From Phyllobacteriaceae bacterium (GTDB lineage: Bacteria; Pseudomonadota; Alphaproteobacteria; Rhizobiales; Rhizobiaceae), in the NCBI GenBank assembly GCA_024645155.1, contig JAHEGF010000138.1, positions 1 to 8,735 on the forward strand: DNA of 8,735 bases. The letters are read 5' to 3'. This document shows, piece by piece, positions 1-5,986 of the stretch (its first letter is position 1; each line of letters begins with the position of its first letter). The notes under the pieces are model-generated. The model saw nothing but the letters and a program-made list of their open reading frames with translations, ran no database searches and was not told the DNA's origin. The translations under genes were made by a program, and so were the position numbers.

Positions 1-1350
1 GATGCCATCATGGCCACCGGCAGGTCCGACTACCCCAACCAGGTCAACAATGTCCTGGGTTTCCCCTATATTTTCCGCGGTGCGCTGGATGTGCGGGCAA
101 CCACAATCAACGAGGACATGAAAGTTGCGGCAGCGGAGGCACTGGCGGCACTGGCGCGCGAGGACGTACCCGACGACGTCGCCGCTGCCTATCGCGGCAA
201 CCGGCCGGTATTCGGCAAGAAATACATCATTCCGGTACCCTTTGATCCGCGCCTGATATCATCGGTACCGATAGCGGTCGCAAAAGCGGCAATGGATTCA
301 GGCGTTGCGCGCCGCCCGATCCTTGATCTCGACGGATACAAGCGCGAACTGACCGGCCGGCGCGACCCGATTGCATCGACTTTGCAGCGGATCTACGACC
401 GCGTGCGCCGCCAGCCAAAGCGCATCATCTTTGCCGAAGGCGAAGAGGAGCAGGTCATGCGCGCCGCTGTTTCCTACGTCAACCAGCGGCTGGGTACTGC
501 CATACTGGTGGGGCGCGAGGAACAGATGCGCGCCAATGCGGAACGATGCGGCGTCGATCTCGACAAGCCAGGGATCGAACTGTTGAATGCACGGCTGTCG
601 CGGCGGCGCGAAACCTACATGGAACTGCTTTATGCGCGCCTGCAACGCAAGGGTTTCCTCTACCGGGATTGCCAGCGCATCATCAACAATGACCGCAACC
701 ATTTCGGAGCCTGCATGCTGGCGGCCGGTGACGCCGACGGGATGGTGACCGGTGTTACCCGCAATTATTCGATCGTCCTGCAGGATATCCGCCGCGTCAT
801 CGACGCGCGGCCAGGGCACCGGGTCATCGGCGTGTCGCTGGCACTGTGCCGCGGGCGGACCGTGCTGGTTGCCGATACCGCTGTTCATGACATGCCGACA
901 TCGGAAGAACTGGCCGATATTGCCGAAGAGGCGGCGGGAATGGCACGACGGATGGGTTACGAACCGCGTGTGGCGATGCTTGCCTATTCAACCTTCGGCC
1001 ATCCGCCCGGAGAACGCTCGGAACGGGTGCAGGAGGCGGTAAAGATTCTCGACAAGCGGCGGGTCGATTTCGAGTATGACGGCGAGATGGCCGCCGATGT
1101 CGCACTCAACGCGACATTGATGGAACAATATCCGTTCATCCGCCTTTCAGGGCCTGCCAATGTACTGGTGATGCCGGCGTTTCATTCGGCATCGATTTCG
1201 ACAAAAATGCTACAGGAGCTTGGCGGATCGATGGTTATCGGACCGCTGCTGGTGGGACTGAACAAGCCGGTACAGATTGTTCCGCTCAACGCCAAGGATT
1301 CCGAAATCGTCAACATGGCAGCGATTGCCGCCTACAACGCTGGCGCCTAG
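1..1350 (+). CDS. maeB: Malic enzyme fused to a phosphotransacetylase-like domain (C-terminal part, 5' truncated)
   Basis: The reading frame is open from base 1 and ends at TAG 1348-1350, giving 449 visible residues. Chimeric malic enzymes are about 760 residues long, so roughly 310 N-terminal residues lie outside the window. These enzymes oxidatively decarboxylate malate to pyruvate and make NAD(P)H in the cytoplasm. The visible part starts at the end of the malic NAD(P)-binding domain (NQVNNVLGFPYIFRGALDVRA, near bases 37-100). After a linker, the PTA_PTB domain runs from about base 367 to the end, with FAEGEEEQVMRAA, DADGMVTG and SGPANVLVMP recognisable. In this family the PTA-like domain is known to be regulatory, not an active phosphotransacetylase; the catalytic SRG-type loop is replaced here by PLNAKDS (1282-1302). 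NAD and NADP preference (dme or tme/maeB type) cannot be told without the N-terminus. The gene converges on the BTLCP peptidase gene. Confidence 0.93.
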   Translation, partial: DAIMATGRSDYPNQVNNVLGFPYIFRGALDVRATTINEDMKVAAAEALAALAREDVPDDVAAAYRGNRPVFGKKYIIPVPFDPRLISSVPIAVAKAAMDSGVARRPILDLDGYKRELTGRRDPIASTLQRIYDRVRRQPKRIIFAEGEEEQVMRAAVSYVNQRLGTAILVGREEQMRANAERCGVDLDKPGIELLNARLSRRRETYMELLYARLQRKGFLYRDCQRIINNDRNHFGACMLAAGDADGMVTGVTRNYSIVLQDIRRVIDARPGHRVIGVSLALCRGRTVLVADTAVHDMPTSEELADIAEEAAGMARRMGYEPRVAMLAYSTFGHPPGERSERVQEAVKILDKRRVDFEYDGEMAADVALNATLMEQYPFIRLSGPANVLVMPAFHSASISTKMLQELGGSMVIGPLLVGLNKPVQIVPLNAKDSEIVNMAAIAAYNAGA

Positions 1351-1357
1351 GCCCGCG

Positions 1358-1374
1358 CCGGAGGATCCGGTTTT
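1358..1374 (+). terminator. Possible short intrinsic terminator of the malic enzyme gene
   Basis: A CCGGA-GGA-TCCGG hairpin (5-bp GC-rich stem, 3-nt loop, bases 1358-1370) lies 7 bp after the malic enzyme stop codon and is followed directly by TTTT. The stem and T-run are both short, so it would be a weak terminator. Read on the other strand there is no T-run, so it would not terminate the converging BTLCP gene. Confidence 0.4.
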
Positions 1375-1389
1375 CAGGAAAGCCGCTCT

Positions 1390-2010
1390 CTATTTGACGG
1401 ATCCGACAAGCGGATTGGCGCTGCCGCGGATATTGACCCAGCGGCCTGTATGGTTGCTCGCCTGGCGCTTGAGGAAATGGTATCCGGTCTTGTTCCACAA
1501 CTTGATCTCGTCAGACAGGTTGTCGAGGACGAAATCACCCTTGTCGGTGCGGACGGTCAAGATCGCATGTCCTTCACCATCAGGCTTGCGCACCACCGTT
1601 ATCAGCAGGTTGGACAGTGAAACGCCGCTGCGCATCAGCAACCTGCGTTTTTGCAGCACATAGTCCTCGCAATCGCCCATAGTCGTGGGATAGGACCACA
1701 CTTCTTCCTTGCCGTGCAGGTCGATATCGTTGATCGGGCGAATATCACGATTGGTACCGACATTGACGATCTGCATTTGCTGCCACAATGCGCGGGTCAG
1801 CCTGACCGGGCCATGATCGCTCGGTCTGACAAGACATTCGGCGGGCATACGGTAGCAAAATTCGTAATGGCCTATCGGCTGGGACGTCAAACCACCAATG
1901 GACATGGAATTGGCAGCGAGCGCGGGGGCCGCATGAAACATGATCGCCGCAGCGGCAAATGCGCCGGCAGCAAACACCTTCGCTGCCTGTTTCCTGCTTT
2001 CGCAGATCAT
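1390..2010 (-). CDS. Periplasmic transglutaminase-like cysteine peptidase (BTLCP family, peptidase C93)
   Basis: This 206-residue protein has a Sec-type signal peptide: a basic N-terminus (SRKQAAK), a hydrophobic alanine-rich core at about residues 11-25 and a likely AXA cleavage site near APALAA (28-33), so it is probably exported. The mature part carries a cysteine-histidine-aspartate triad of the transglutaminase fold: Cys114 in GDCEDY, His148 in EGHAIL and Asp163 in VLDN. Two further cysteines (52 and 59, in FCYRMPAEC) could form a disulfide. The size and motifs fit stand-alone BTLCP proteins (PF06035). The best known member, LapG of Pseudomonas, cleaves a surface adhesin, but there is no LapD-like partner or adhesin gene here, so the substrate is unknown. 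The ATG start is supported by GGGAGG at 2019-2024 with an 8-nt spacer. A CtrA-type box lies 30 bp upstream. Confidence 0.88.
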   Translation of the reverse strand: MICESRKQAAKVFAAGAFAAAAIMFHAAPALAANSMSIGGLTSQPIGHYEFCYRMPAECLVRPSDHGPVRLTRALWQQMQIVNVGTNRDIRPINDIDLHGKEEVWSYPTTMGDCEDYVLQKRRLLMRSGVSLSNLLITVVRKPDGEGHAILTVRTDKGDFVLDNLSDEIKLWNKTGYHFLKRQASNHTGRWVNIRGSANPLVGSVK

Positions 2011-2040
2011 TAATGACGCCTCCCACGCAGCATCTTCTTG

Positions 2041-2056
2041 TTAACCGAATGTTAAC
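2041..2056 (-). promoter_or_regulatory. CtrA-type binding box upstream of the BTLCP peptidase gene
   Basis: The bases read TTAA-CCGAATG-TTAAC, an exact match to the TTAA-N7-TTAAC consensus of the alphaproteobacterial cell-cycle regulator CtrA. With one extra base (2040) it becomes GTTAAC-N5-GTTAAC, so it fits the consensus on both strands. It sits 30-46 bp upstream of the BTLCP start codon, a promoter-proximal position. No clear -10 box is visible, so whether CtrA would activate or repress is open. Binding is inferred from sequence only. Confidence 0.6.
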
Positions 2057-2133
2057 GATGAATCGCAGGCGGCGTCAATCAGGCCGGCCGGAAGATGATC
2101 CTTATGGTTACCGCGGCCCCATGCCAGCCGGAA

Positions 2134-3411
2134 TCAGGCTTTTCCGCCGGCAATCAACGCCGGTTTGAGTGGCGAAGTCGCCGTCTTGCGGTGACGGATA
2201 ATGAAATCGACGATGCGCGGGGCAATTTCCGCGCGGAAACGCGACCCGTTGAAGACGCCGTAATGCCCGACCTTGGGCTGAACAAAATGCTCGCGCATGT
2301 GCTCGGGAATGCGGGTGCACAATGTGTGGGCCGCTTCGGTCTGTCCGACACCGGAAATATCGTCGTTTTCGCCTTCCACGGTCAGTAACGCGACGTTGGT
2401 AATGGCCGAGGGATCCACCGGCTCGTCTCGATGCATCATTTTGCCTTTCGGCAATGCGTGTTCGACAAAGACGGTTTCCACGGTCTGCAGATAAAACTCC
2501 GCGGTGAGATCCATGACGGCCAGGTATTCGTCGTAGAACTCGCGGTGCTTGAATGCCGAGTCGCCGTCGTCCTTGACCAGATGCAGGTAATATTCCTTGT
2601 GGGCAATCATGTGACGATCGAGGTTCATGCTCATGAAGCCTGACAATTGCAGGAATCCCGGATAGACCTCGCGCATGAAGCCGGCATGGGGAAACGGCAC
2701 ACGCATGATGACATTCGACTTGAACCAGTCGATATCCTTCTGTTCGGCCATTGTATTGACGGCGGTGGGGTTGATGCGGGTGTCGATCGGTCCGCCCATC
2801 AGCGTCATGCTGGCCGGTGCGAGTGCGTCGCCGCGTGCCTCCATCACCGATACTGCCGCCAATACCGGCACGGATGGCTGGCAAACCGCGATCACATGGG
2901 TGTCCGGTCCCAATACATGGAACATGTCGATCAGATAGTCGATGTAGTCGTCGAGATCGAAACCGCCATCGGAGACCGGCACTGTACGCGCATCGATCCA
3001 GTCGGTGATGTAGACGTCGGCATGCGGCAACATGGCCTCGACAGTGCCTCGCAGCAATGTCGCGTAATGGCCGGACATCGGAGCCACCAGCAGGATTTTG
3101 GGATCTGAAGACCGGGCCTGCTGCGTGGCGCGATTGAAGTGGAGCAGGTTGCAAAAAGGCCGTGACCAGACAATTTCCTCGGTTACATCAACGGTCTTGC
3201 CGTTGATCTCGGTGGTGTCGAGATCGAATGCCGGTTTGGCATAGCGCCTGGTGCTGCGTTCAAACAATTCGGCAACTGCGGCGATCGAGCGGCCAAAGGC
3301 GGTATGGGAAAAAGGATTGAGCGGATTGGTGTAGTATAGGCGGGTGGTTTCGGCAAGTGCGCGGTATGGCTGCAAGACCGCGTGATTCATTTCGTAGATC
3401 TGATAAAACAT
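2134..3411 (-). CDS. phaZ: Intracellular poly(3-hydroxybutyrate) depolymerase
   Basis: This 425-residue protein matches the intracellular PHB depolymerases of the PhaZ1 type, which are normally 400-430 residues long. They act on native PHB granules in the cytoplasm and release hydroxybutyrate units for return to acetyl-CoA. No signal peptide is visible, as expected. The alpha/beta-hydrolase core includes LLVAPMSGHYATLLRGTV (107-124) and DVYITDWIDAR (132-142). The nucleophile is a cysteine, Cys177 in VCQPSVPVLA, as in Ralstonia eutropha PhaZ1; Asp350 in ENDD and His383 in VGHYGVF complete the triad. The C-terminal PHB_depo_C region runs from about residue 205 to 410. The ATG at 3411 is preceded by a G-rich stretch; the internal Met8 has no Shine-Dalgarno, so the first start is preferred. 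The gene lies 123 bp upstream of the BTLCP gene and 141 bp after the DUF1330 gene, with PhaR-like motifs in front. Confidence 0.93.
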   Translation of the reverse strand: MFYQIYEMNHAVLQPYRALAETTRLYYTNPLNPFSHTAFGRSIAAVAELFERSTRRYAKPAFDLDTTEINGKTVDVTEEIVWSRPFCNLLHFNRATQQARSSDPKILLVAPMSGHYATLLRGTVEAMLPHADVYITDWIDARTVPVSDGGFDLDDYIDYLIDMFHVLGPDTHVIAVCQPSVPVLAAVSVMEARGDALAPASMTLMGGPIDTRINPTAVNTMAEQKDIDWFKSNVIMRVPFPHAGFMREVYPGFLQLSGFMSMNLDRHMIAHKEYYLHLVKDDGDSAFKHREFYDEYLAVMDLTAEFYLQTVETVFVEHALPKGKMMHRDEPVDPSAITNVALLTVEGENDDISGVGQTEAAHTLCTRIPEHMREHFVQPKVGHYGVFNGSRFRAEIAPRIVDFIIRHRKTATSPLKPALIAGGKA

Positions 3412-3456
3412 GCACTGCCCCCGATGCGACGGCAGAATGCGAATCCGCGCGCCTTG

Positions 3457-3497
3457 TTGCTATGCAGCAAAACTAGCATTTTTTTGTTGCATTGCAA
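3457..3497 (-). promoter_or_regulatory. Two TGC-N3-GCA motifs upstream of phaZ, possible PhaR operators
   Basis: TTGC-TAT-GCAG (3457-3467) and TTGC-ATT-GCAA (3487-3497) share the pattern TTGC-N3-GCA and have centres 30 bp apart, close to three DNA turns. PhaR, the PHB-responsive repressor of Paracoccus and Rhodobacter, binds TGC-rich palindromes of the CTGC-N3-GCAG type. The pair lies 46-86 bp upstream of the phaZ start, with an A/T run (3480-3485) between them. Assignment to PhaR is inference; no phaR gene is in the window. Confidence 0.42.
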
Positions 3498-3534
3498 TAA
3501 GCACAATGGAGCAGTTGCTTTTACCGGCGACTTC

Positions 3535-3550
3535 GGCAAACCCGTTTGCC
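3535..3550 (-). terminator. Hairpin just after the DUF1330 stop codon
   Basis: GGCAAA-CGGG-TTTGCC on the minus strand forms a perfect 6-bp stem with a 4-nt loop, starting 2 nt after the TGA of the DUF1330 gene. It has no T-run, so it is not a classical intrinsic terminator. It may protect the mRNA 3' end or mark the end of the pyrF-side transcript by another route. Confidence 0.35.
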
Positions 3551-3552
3551 CG

Positions 3553-3843
3553 TCAGGCTGCGCCCTCGACAATGACAAGTTCGCCATCGGCAACGGTGAT
3601 ACGGATGGCTCGTGCCGCCTGATAATCCGGCGAATTGTAGCAATCCAGCGCGGCCTGGACCGAGGGAAACTCGACAACAACGTTGCGTGCCCGCCCCGCG
3701 CCTTCAAGCGCGTGGTACTCGCCGCCACGGGCGAGAAACCTGGCGCCGAACTTCTCGAATGCCGGTTTTGCAGTTGCCACATAATCCTTGTAGCGTTCGG
3801 GATCGCGGATATCGATCCGCGCTATCCAGTATCCCTTTGCCAT
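3553..3843 (-). CDS. DUF1330 family protein
   Basis: A 96-residue cytoplasmic protein with the DUF1330 signature: MAKGYWIARIDIRDPERYKD at the N-terminus, then FLARGGEYHALEG, VVVEFPS and a CYNSPDYQAARAIR segment. Members of this family adopt a small dimeric ferredoxin-like alpha/beta-barrel fold; their biochemical role is not established and I assign none. A longer in-frame ATG at 3918 would overlap pyrF by 29 bp and add 25 residues that do not resemble the family. The ATG at 3843 has GGGGAG at 3851-3856 with a 7-nt spacer, so it is chosen. It follows pyrF by 46 bp on the same strand and is probably in the same transcript. Confidence 0.85.
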   Translation of the reverse strand: MAKGYWIARIDIRDPERYKDYVATAKPAFEKFGARFLARGGEYHALEGAGRARNVVVEFPSVQAALDCYNSPDYQAARAIRITVADGELVIVEGAA

Positions 3844-3889
3844 TCGTTCACTCCCCTGGTTTGCGTTGACTGACCTGGCCCCAAACCCA

Positions 3890-4585
3890 TCACCGGGCCG
3901 GGGCGGATATTTCGGCAATGATCGCGGCGGCGGCGGCTACCGGGTCATCAGCTTTTACCACCGGCCTGCCGACCACCAGGTGGCTGGCTCCGGCACGGAT
4001 GGCATCTGCCGGCGTAACCACGCGTTTCTGATCGCCCCTTTCTGATCCGCTCGGGCGGATGCCGGGAGTGACGATCGCCATGCCTGCGCCGGCGATCTTG
4101 CGTACATTGGCCGCCTCCATTGCCGAACAAACGATGCCGCCCATGCCCGCGTCACGGGCCTGTGCGGCGCGCATCGCCACCAAACCGGCGGCATCGCGGC
4201 CATACCCGGCATCCAGCAGGTCACCGTCATCCATCGATGTCAGGACTGTCACGGCAAGCAGGCACAGATCGGATCCCCGCGCCGCCGCAACGGCAGCGGT
4301 CATCGCTTTCGGATAGGCATGCACGGTCAGCATGGACACACCCATCCTGGCGATATTTTCAACTCCCTTGGCAATCGTATTGTCAATATCAAGAAGCTTC
4401 ATATCAAGAAAGATGTTCTTGCCGGACGCCGCCAGGTCGCGGGCAAATTCCAGCCCGCCCGCAAAAACCAGCTGGTAGCCGATCTTGTAGAACGAAACAG
4501 AATCCCCAAGGCGCTCGACGAGGCTTTCAGCCTCGTTAAGCGCTGGCACGTCCAGTGCCACAATCAGACGCGGGTCAGCACTCAT
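3890..4585 (-). CDS. pyrF: Orotidine 5'-phosphate decarboxylase
   Basis: PyrF decarboxylates OMP to UMP, the last step of de novo pyrimidine synthesis, in the cytoplasm as a TIM-barrel dimer. The 231-residue length is typical of the bacterial family. The signature residues are all present: Asp12 in VALDVP, Lys34 in YKIG, the catalytic Asp61-Lys63-Asp66 network in FLDMKLLDIDNT, His89 in LTVHAY, the phosphate-binding TPGIRP (173-178) with DQKR (185-188), and VVGRPVV (204-210) with Arg207. LLDIDNT replaces the commoner FHDIPNT form, but the charged residues are intact. The gene starts 20 bp after the flavoprotein stop codon. A purine-rich AGGTGGAAGTGAG lies upstream of the ATG. Confidence 0.97.
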   Translation of the reverse strand: MSADPRLIVALDVPALNEAESLVERLGDSVSFYKIGYQLVFAGGLEFARDLAASGKNIFLDMKLLDIDNTIAKGVENIARMGVSMLTVHAYPKAMTAAVAAARGSDLCLLAVTVLTSMDDGDLLDAGYGRDAAGLVAMRAAQARDAGMGGIVCSAMEAANVRKIAGAGMAIVTPGIRPSGSERGDQKRVVTPADAIRAGASHLVVGRPVVKADDPVAAAAAIIAEISAPAR

Positions 4586-4605
4586 GCCTGTAACTCACTT
4601 CCACC

Positions 4606-5199
4606 TCATATCCTGCGCGACAGCAGCTTGGCGTGTTCAAGCAGCGTCTTGCAGGTTCTTTCCATTGTTGCGCGTGTCCGTTCGTTCACCAATTCACCGT
4701 TGTCGTCAAATGCCGTTTTGGCATTGCTGACGGAGCATTGCGGCGTGATGACCTCGAGGCCTATGCCCATGCAAACCGGGCGAAGGTGATTGAGCGCGCG
4801 CATGCCGCCAAATGCGCCGGTGGACGAGGAGCACAGCGCGGCCACCTTGCCGTCAAAGGGCTTGAGGGGGCGCCCGGAACTGTCCTTCAGGTTCCGGCTC
4901 AACCAGTCGAGCGTGTTTTTCAGCAATGGCGGGATCGAGGCATTGTATTCCGGCGTGGCAATCAGGATTCCGTCATGGATATCAATGATTTTTGCGAGGC
5001 GCATGACGTTTGCAGGTATTCCCTGGTCACGCTCAAGATCCTCGTTCATCAAAGGCAGCGGGTAGTCGAGGAGTGACAGTTGCGTAACCTCGCCGCCGAG
5101 GATCGCCAGCATTTTCACGGCGGCACCGGCGGTCTTGCCGCTATAGGCACCCGAACGGGTGGAGCCGGCAAAAACAACAATTCTGGGGATAACACTCAT
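4606..5199 (-). CDS. NADPH-dependent FMN reductase family flavoprotein
   Basis: A 197-residue flavodoxin-fold protein of the FMN_red family (PF03358), which contains NAD(P)H:quinone, azo-dye and chromate reductases. The FMN phosphate-binding loop is AGSTRSGAYS (11-20). The family hallmark PEYNASIPPLLKNTLDWLSR lies at 83-102, and the isoalloxazine-side loop CSSSTGAFGGMRAL at 123-136. No membrane segment or signal is present, so it should be a soluble two-electron flavin oxidoreductase. The physiological substrate cannot be read from sequence; protection against quinone or electrophile stress is a common role in the family. It sits between pmtA (61 bp) and pyrF (20 bp) on the same strand. The Shine-Dalgarno is weak. 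Confidence 0.88.
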   Translation of the reverse strand: MSVIPRIVVFAGSTRSGAYSGKTAGAAVKMLAILGGEVTQLSLLDYPLPLMNEDLERDQGIPANVMRLAKIIDIHDGILIATPEYNASIPPLLKNTLDWLSRNLKDSSGRPLKPFDGKVAALCSSSTGAFGGMRALNHLRPVCMGIGLEVITPQCSVSNAKTAFDDNGELVNERTRATMERTCKTLLEHAKLLSRRI

Positions 5200-5260
5200 C
5201 GGCCTAATTCCGGGTTATTTTCGGTGCCGGCAAGACACGTCACGTCAGACCTATCGTATT

Positions 5261-5860
5261 TCAGCCGCTTGTTCCACGCCGGTATAGCCACAATTGTGCC
5301 GGCGGGAAATTGCGAACGACAAAATCAAAATGCTTGACAATATAATTTCCCCTGCCGGGCGGCACCGGTGAAAGCGGACCGTAGGTTATCTGCATTACCG
5401 GGCGGCCGGCGGGGATGCGCTCAAGAAGGTCATTGATAAAGGCAATGCGCATTGCGGTTGGAAAACTCAGCAGCGGAACCGCCGAAATCGCACAGTCGAA
5501 TGTCAATGCACCATTGGCACCGAGCGTTTTGTCGAGGTCAAACGCGTCGCCATGGATGATATTGACGTCCGGAAAATCGGCAATCAGATGCTGGACGAAG
5601 TCCTCGGAATACTCGATCGAATACAGATTTTGCGGCTCGACACCGCGTTCCAATATCGCACGGGTGATCACACCGGTGCCGGGCCCCAGTTCGAGAACCG
5701 GCAACCCGGAATGCGGAGCAACGACGGATGCCATGCGCCTTGCCGTTACTCCGCTTGTCGGCAAAACCGACCCGACGGCTTTCGGCCCGTCGATCCAGCC
5801 TTTGAAAAAACGCAGCTCCTCGTCAAATTTCCGTGCGAGTTTCTTGCCCAGATTGTCCAA
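5261..5860 (-). CDS. pmtA: Phospholipid N-methyltransferase (phosphatidylethanolamine to phosphatidylcholine)
   Basis: A 199-residue class I SAM-dependent methyltransferase that resembles Agrobacterium and Sinorhizobium PmtA in length and motifs. PmtA methylates phosphatidylethanolamine three times to give phosphatidylcholine at the inner membrane. The N-terminus (KKLARKFDEELRFFKGWIDG, 6-25) is the charged amphipathic segment that binds membrane in the Agrobacterium enzyme. Next come PTSGVTARRMASVV (34-47), SAM motif I ELGPGTG (57-63), the acidic residue of SIEY (Glu83) and GDAF (Asp105). The C-terminal part RPVMQITYGPLSPVPPGRGN (153-172) is also typical. The early SAM methyltransferases of the KsgA type share motif I, but the PTSGVTARRMA and MQITYGPLSP segments favour PmtA. 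The start is TTG with GAGGG 8 nt upstream; the next ATG would remove the membrane segment. The gene follows dnaJ by 126 bp. Confidence 0.9.
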   Translation of the reverse strand: MDNLGKKLARKFDEELRFFKGWIDGPKAVGSVLPTSGVTARRMASVVAPHSGLPVLELGPGTGVITRAILERGVEPQNLYSIEYSEDFVQHLIADFPDVNIIHGDAFDLDKTLGANGALTFDCAISAVPLLSFPTAMRIAFINDLLERIPAGRPVMQITYGPLSPVPPGRGNYIVKHFDFVVRNFPPAQLWLYRRGTSG

Positions 5861-5868
5861 TAGAGTGT

Positions 5869-5873
5869 CCCTC
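5869..5873 (-). promoter_or_regulatory. Shine-Dalgarno deciding the TTG start of pmtA
   Basis: GAGGG on the minus strand lies 8 nt before the TTG at 5858-5860. No in-frame ATG occurs before residue 43, so this site is the main support for a TTG start. Confidence 0.65.
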
Positions 5874-5904
5874 GATCAACTGAGTGCGCTACATGCGCAT
5901 TATT

Positions 5905-5918
5905 GTGACCAATATCAC
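5905..5918 (-). promoter_or_regulatory. CRP/FNR-like palindrome upstream of pmtA
   Basis: GTGA-CCAATA-TCAC has 4-bp perfect half-sites separated by 6 bp, the geometry of CRP/FNR-superfamily operators (TGTGA-N6-TCACA). One side has the outer T but the other lacks the matching A, so the match is partial. It lies 45-58 bp upstream of the pmtA TTG. A possible -10 element, AATAAT (5899-5904), overlaps its downstream side. Which regulator would bind is unknown. Confidence 0.35.
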
Positions 5919-5986
5919 GGCAGAAAAAAGGGGCTGGTTGTTTTCCCTTCTCAAATTTCCTTAAAAAAATGCTTACCCGTGGTCAA

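Noticed and set aside
2082..2091. GC palindrome GGCCGGCCGG between phaZ and the BTLCP gene
   Set aside because: It is short, has no loop or T-run, and such GC palindromes are expected by chance at this composition.
2108..3154. Open frame of 348 codons on the minus strand inside phaZ
   Set aside because: It is an out-of-frame copy of phaZ, arginine- and histidine-rich with no domain; the phaZ frame carries the full catalytic triad.
3382..3873. Open frame of 163 codons on the plus strand spanning the phaZ-DUF1330 gap
   Set aside because: Both ends overlap clear minus-strand genes and the gap is better explained as the phaZ promoter region.
3843..3918. Longer N-terminus for the DUF1330 protein starting at 3918
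   Set aside because: It would overlap pyrF, lacks family similarity, and the internal ATG at 3843 has a clear GGGGAG ribosome-binding site.
5961..5977. TTAA-rich sequence resembling a second CtrA box after dnaJ
   Set aside because: The second half is TTACC at a spacing of 8 instead of TTAAC at 7, so it does not fit the consensus.
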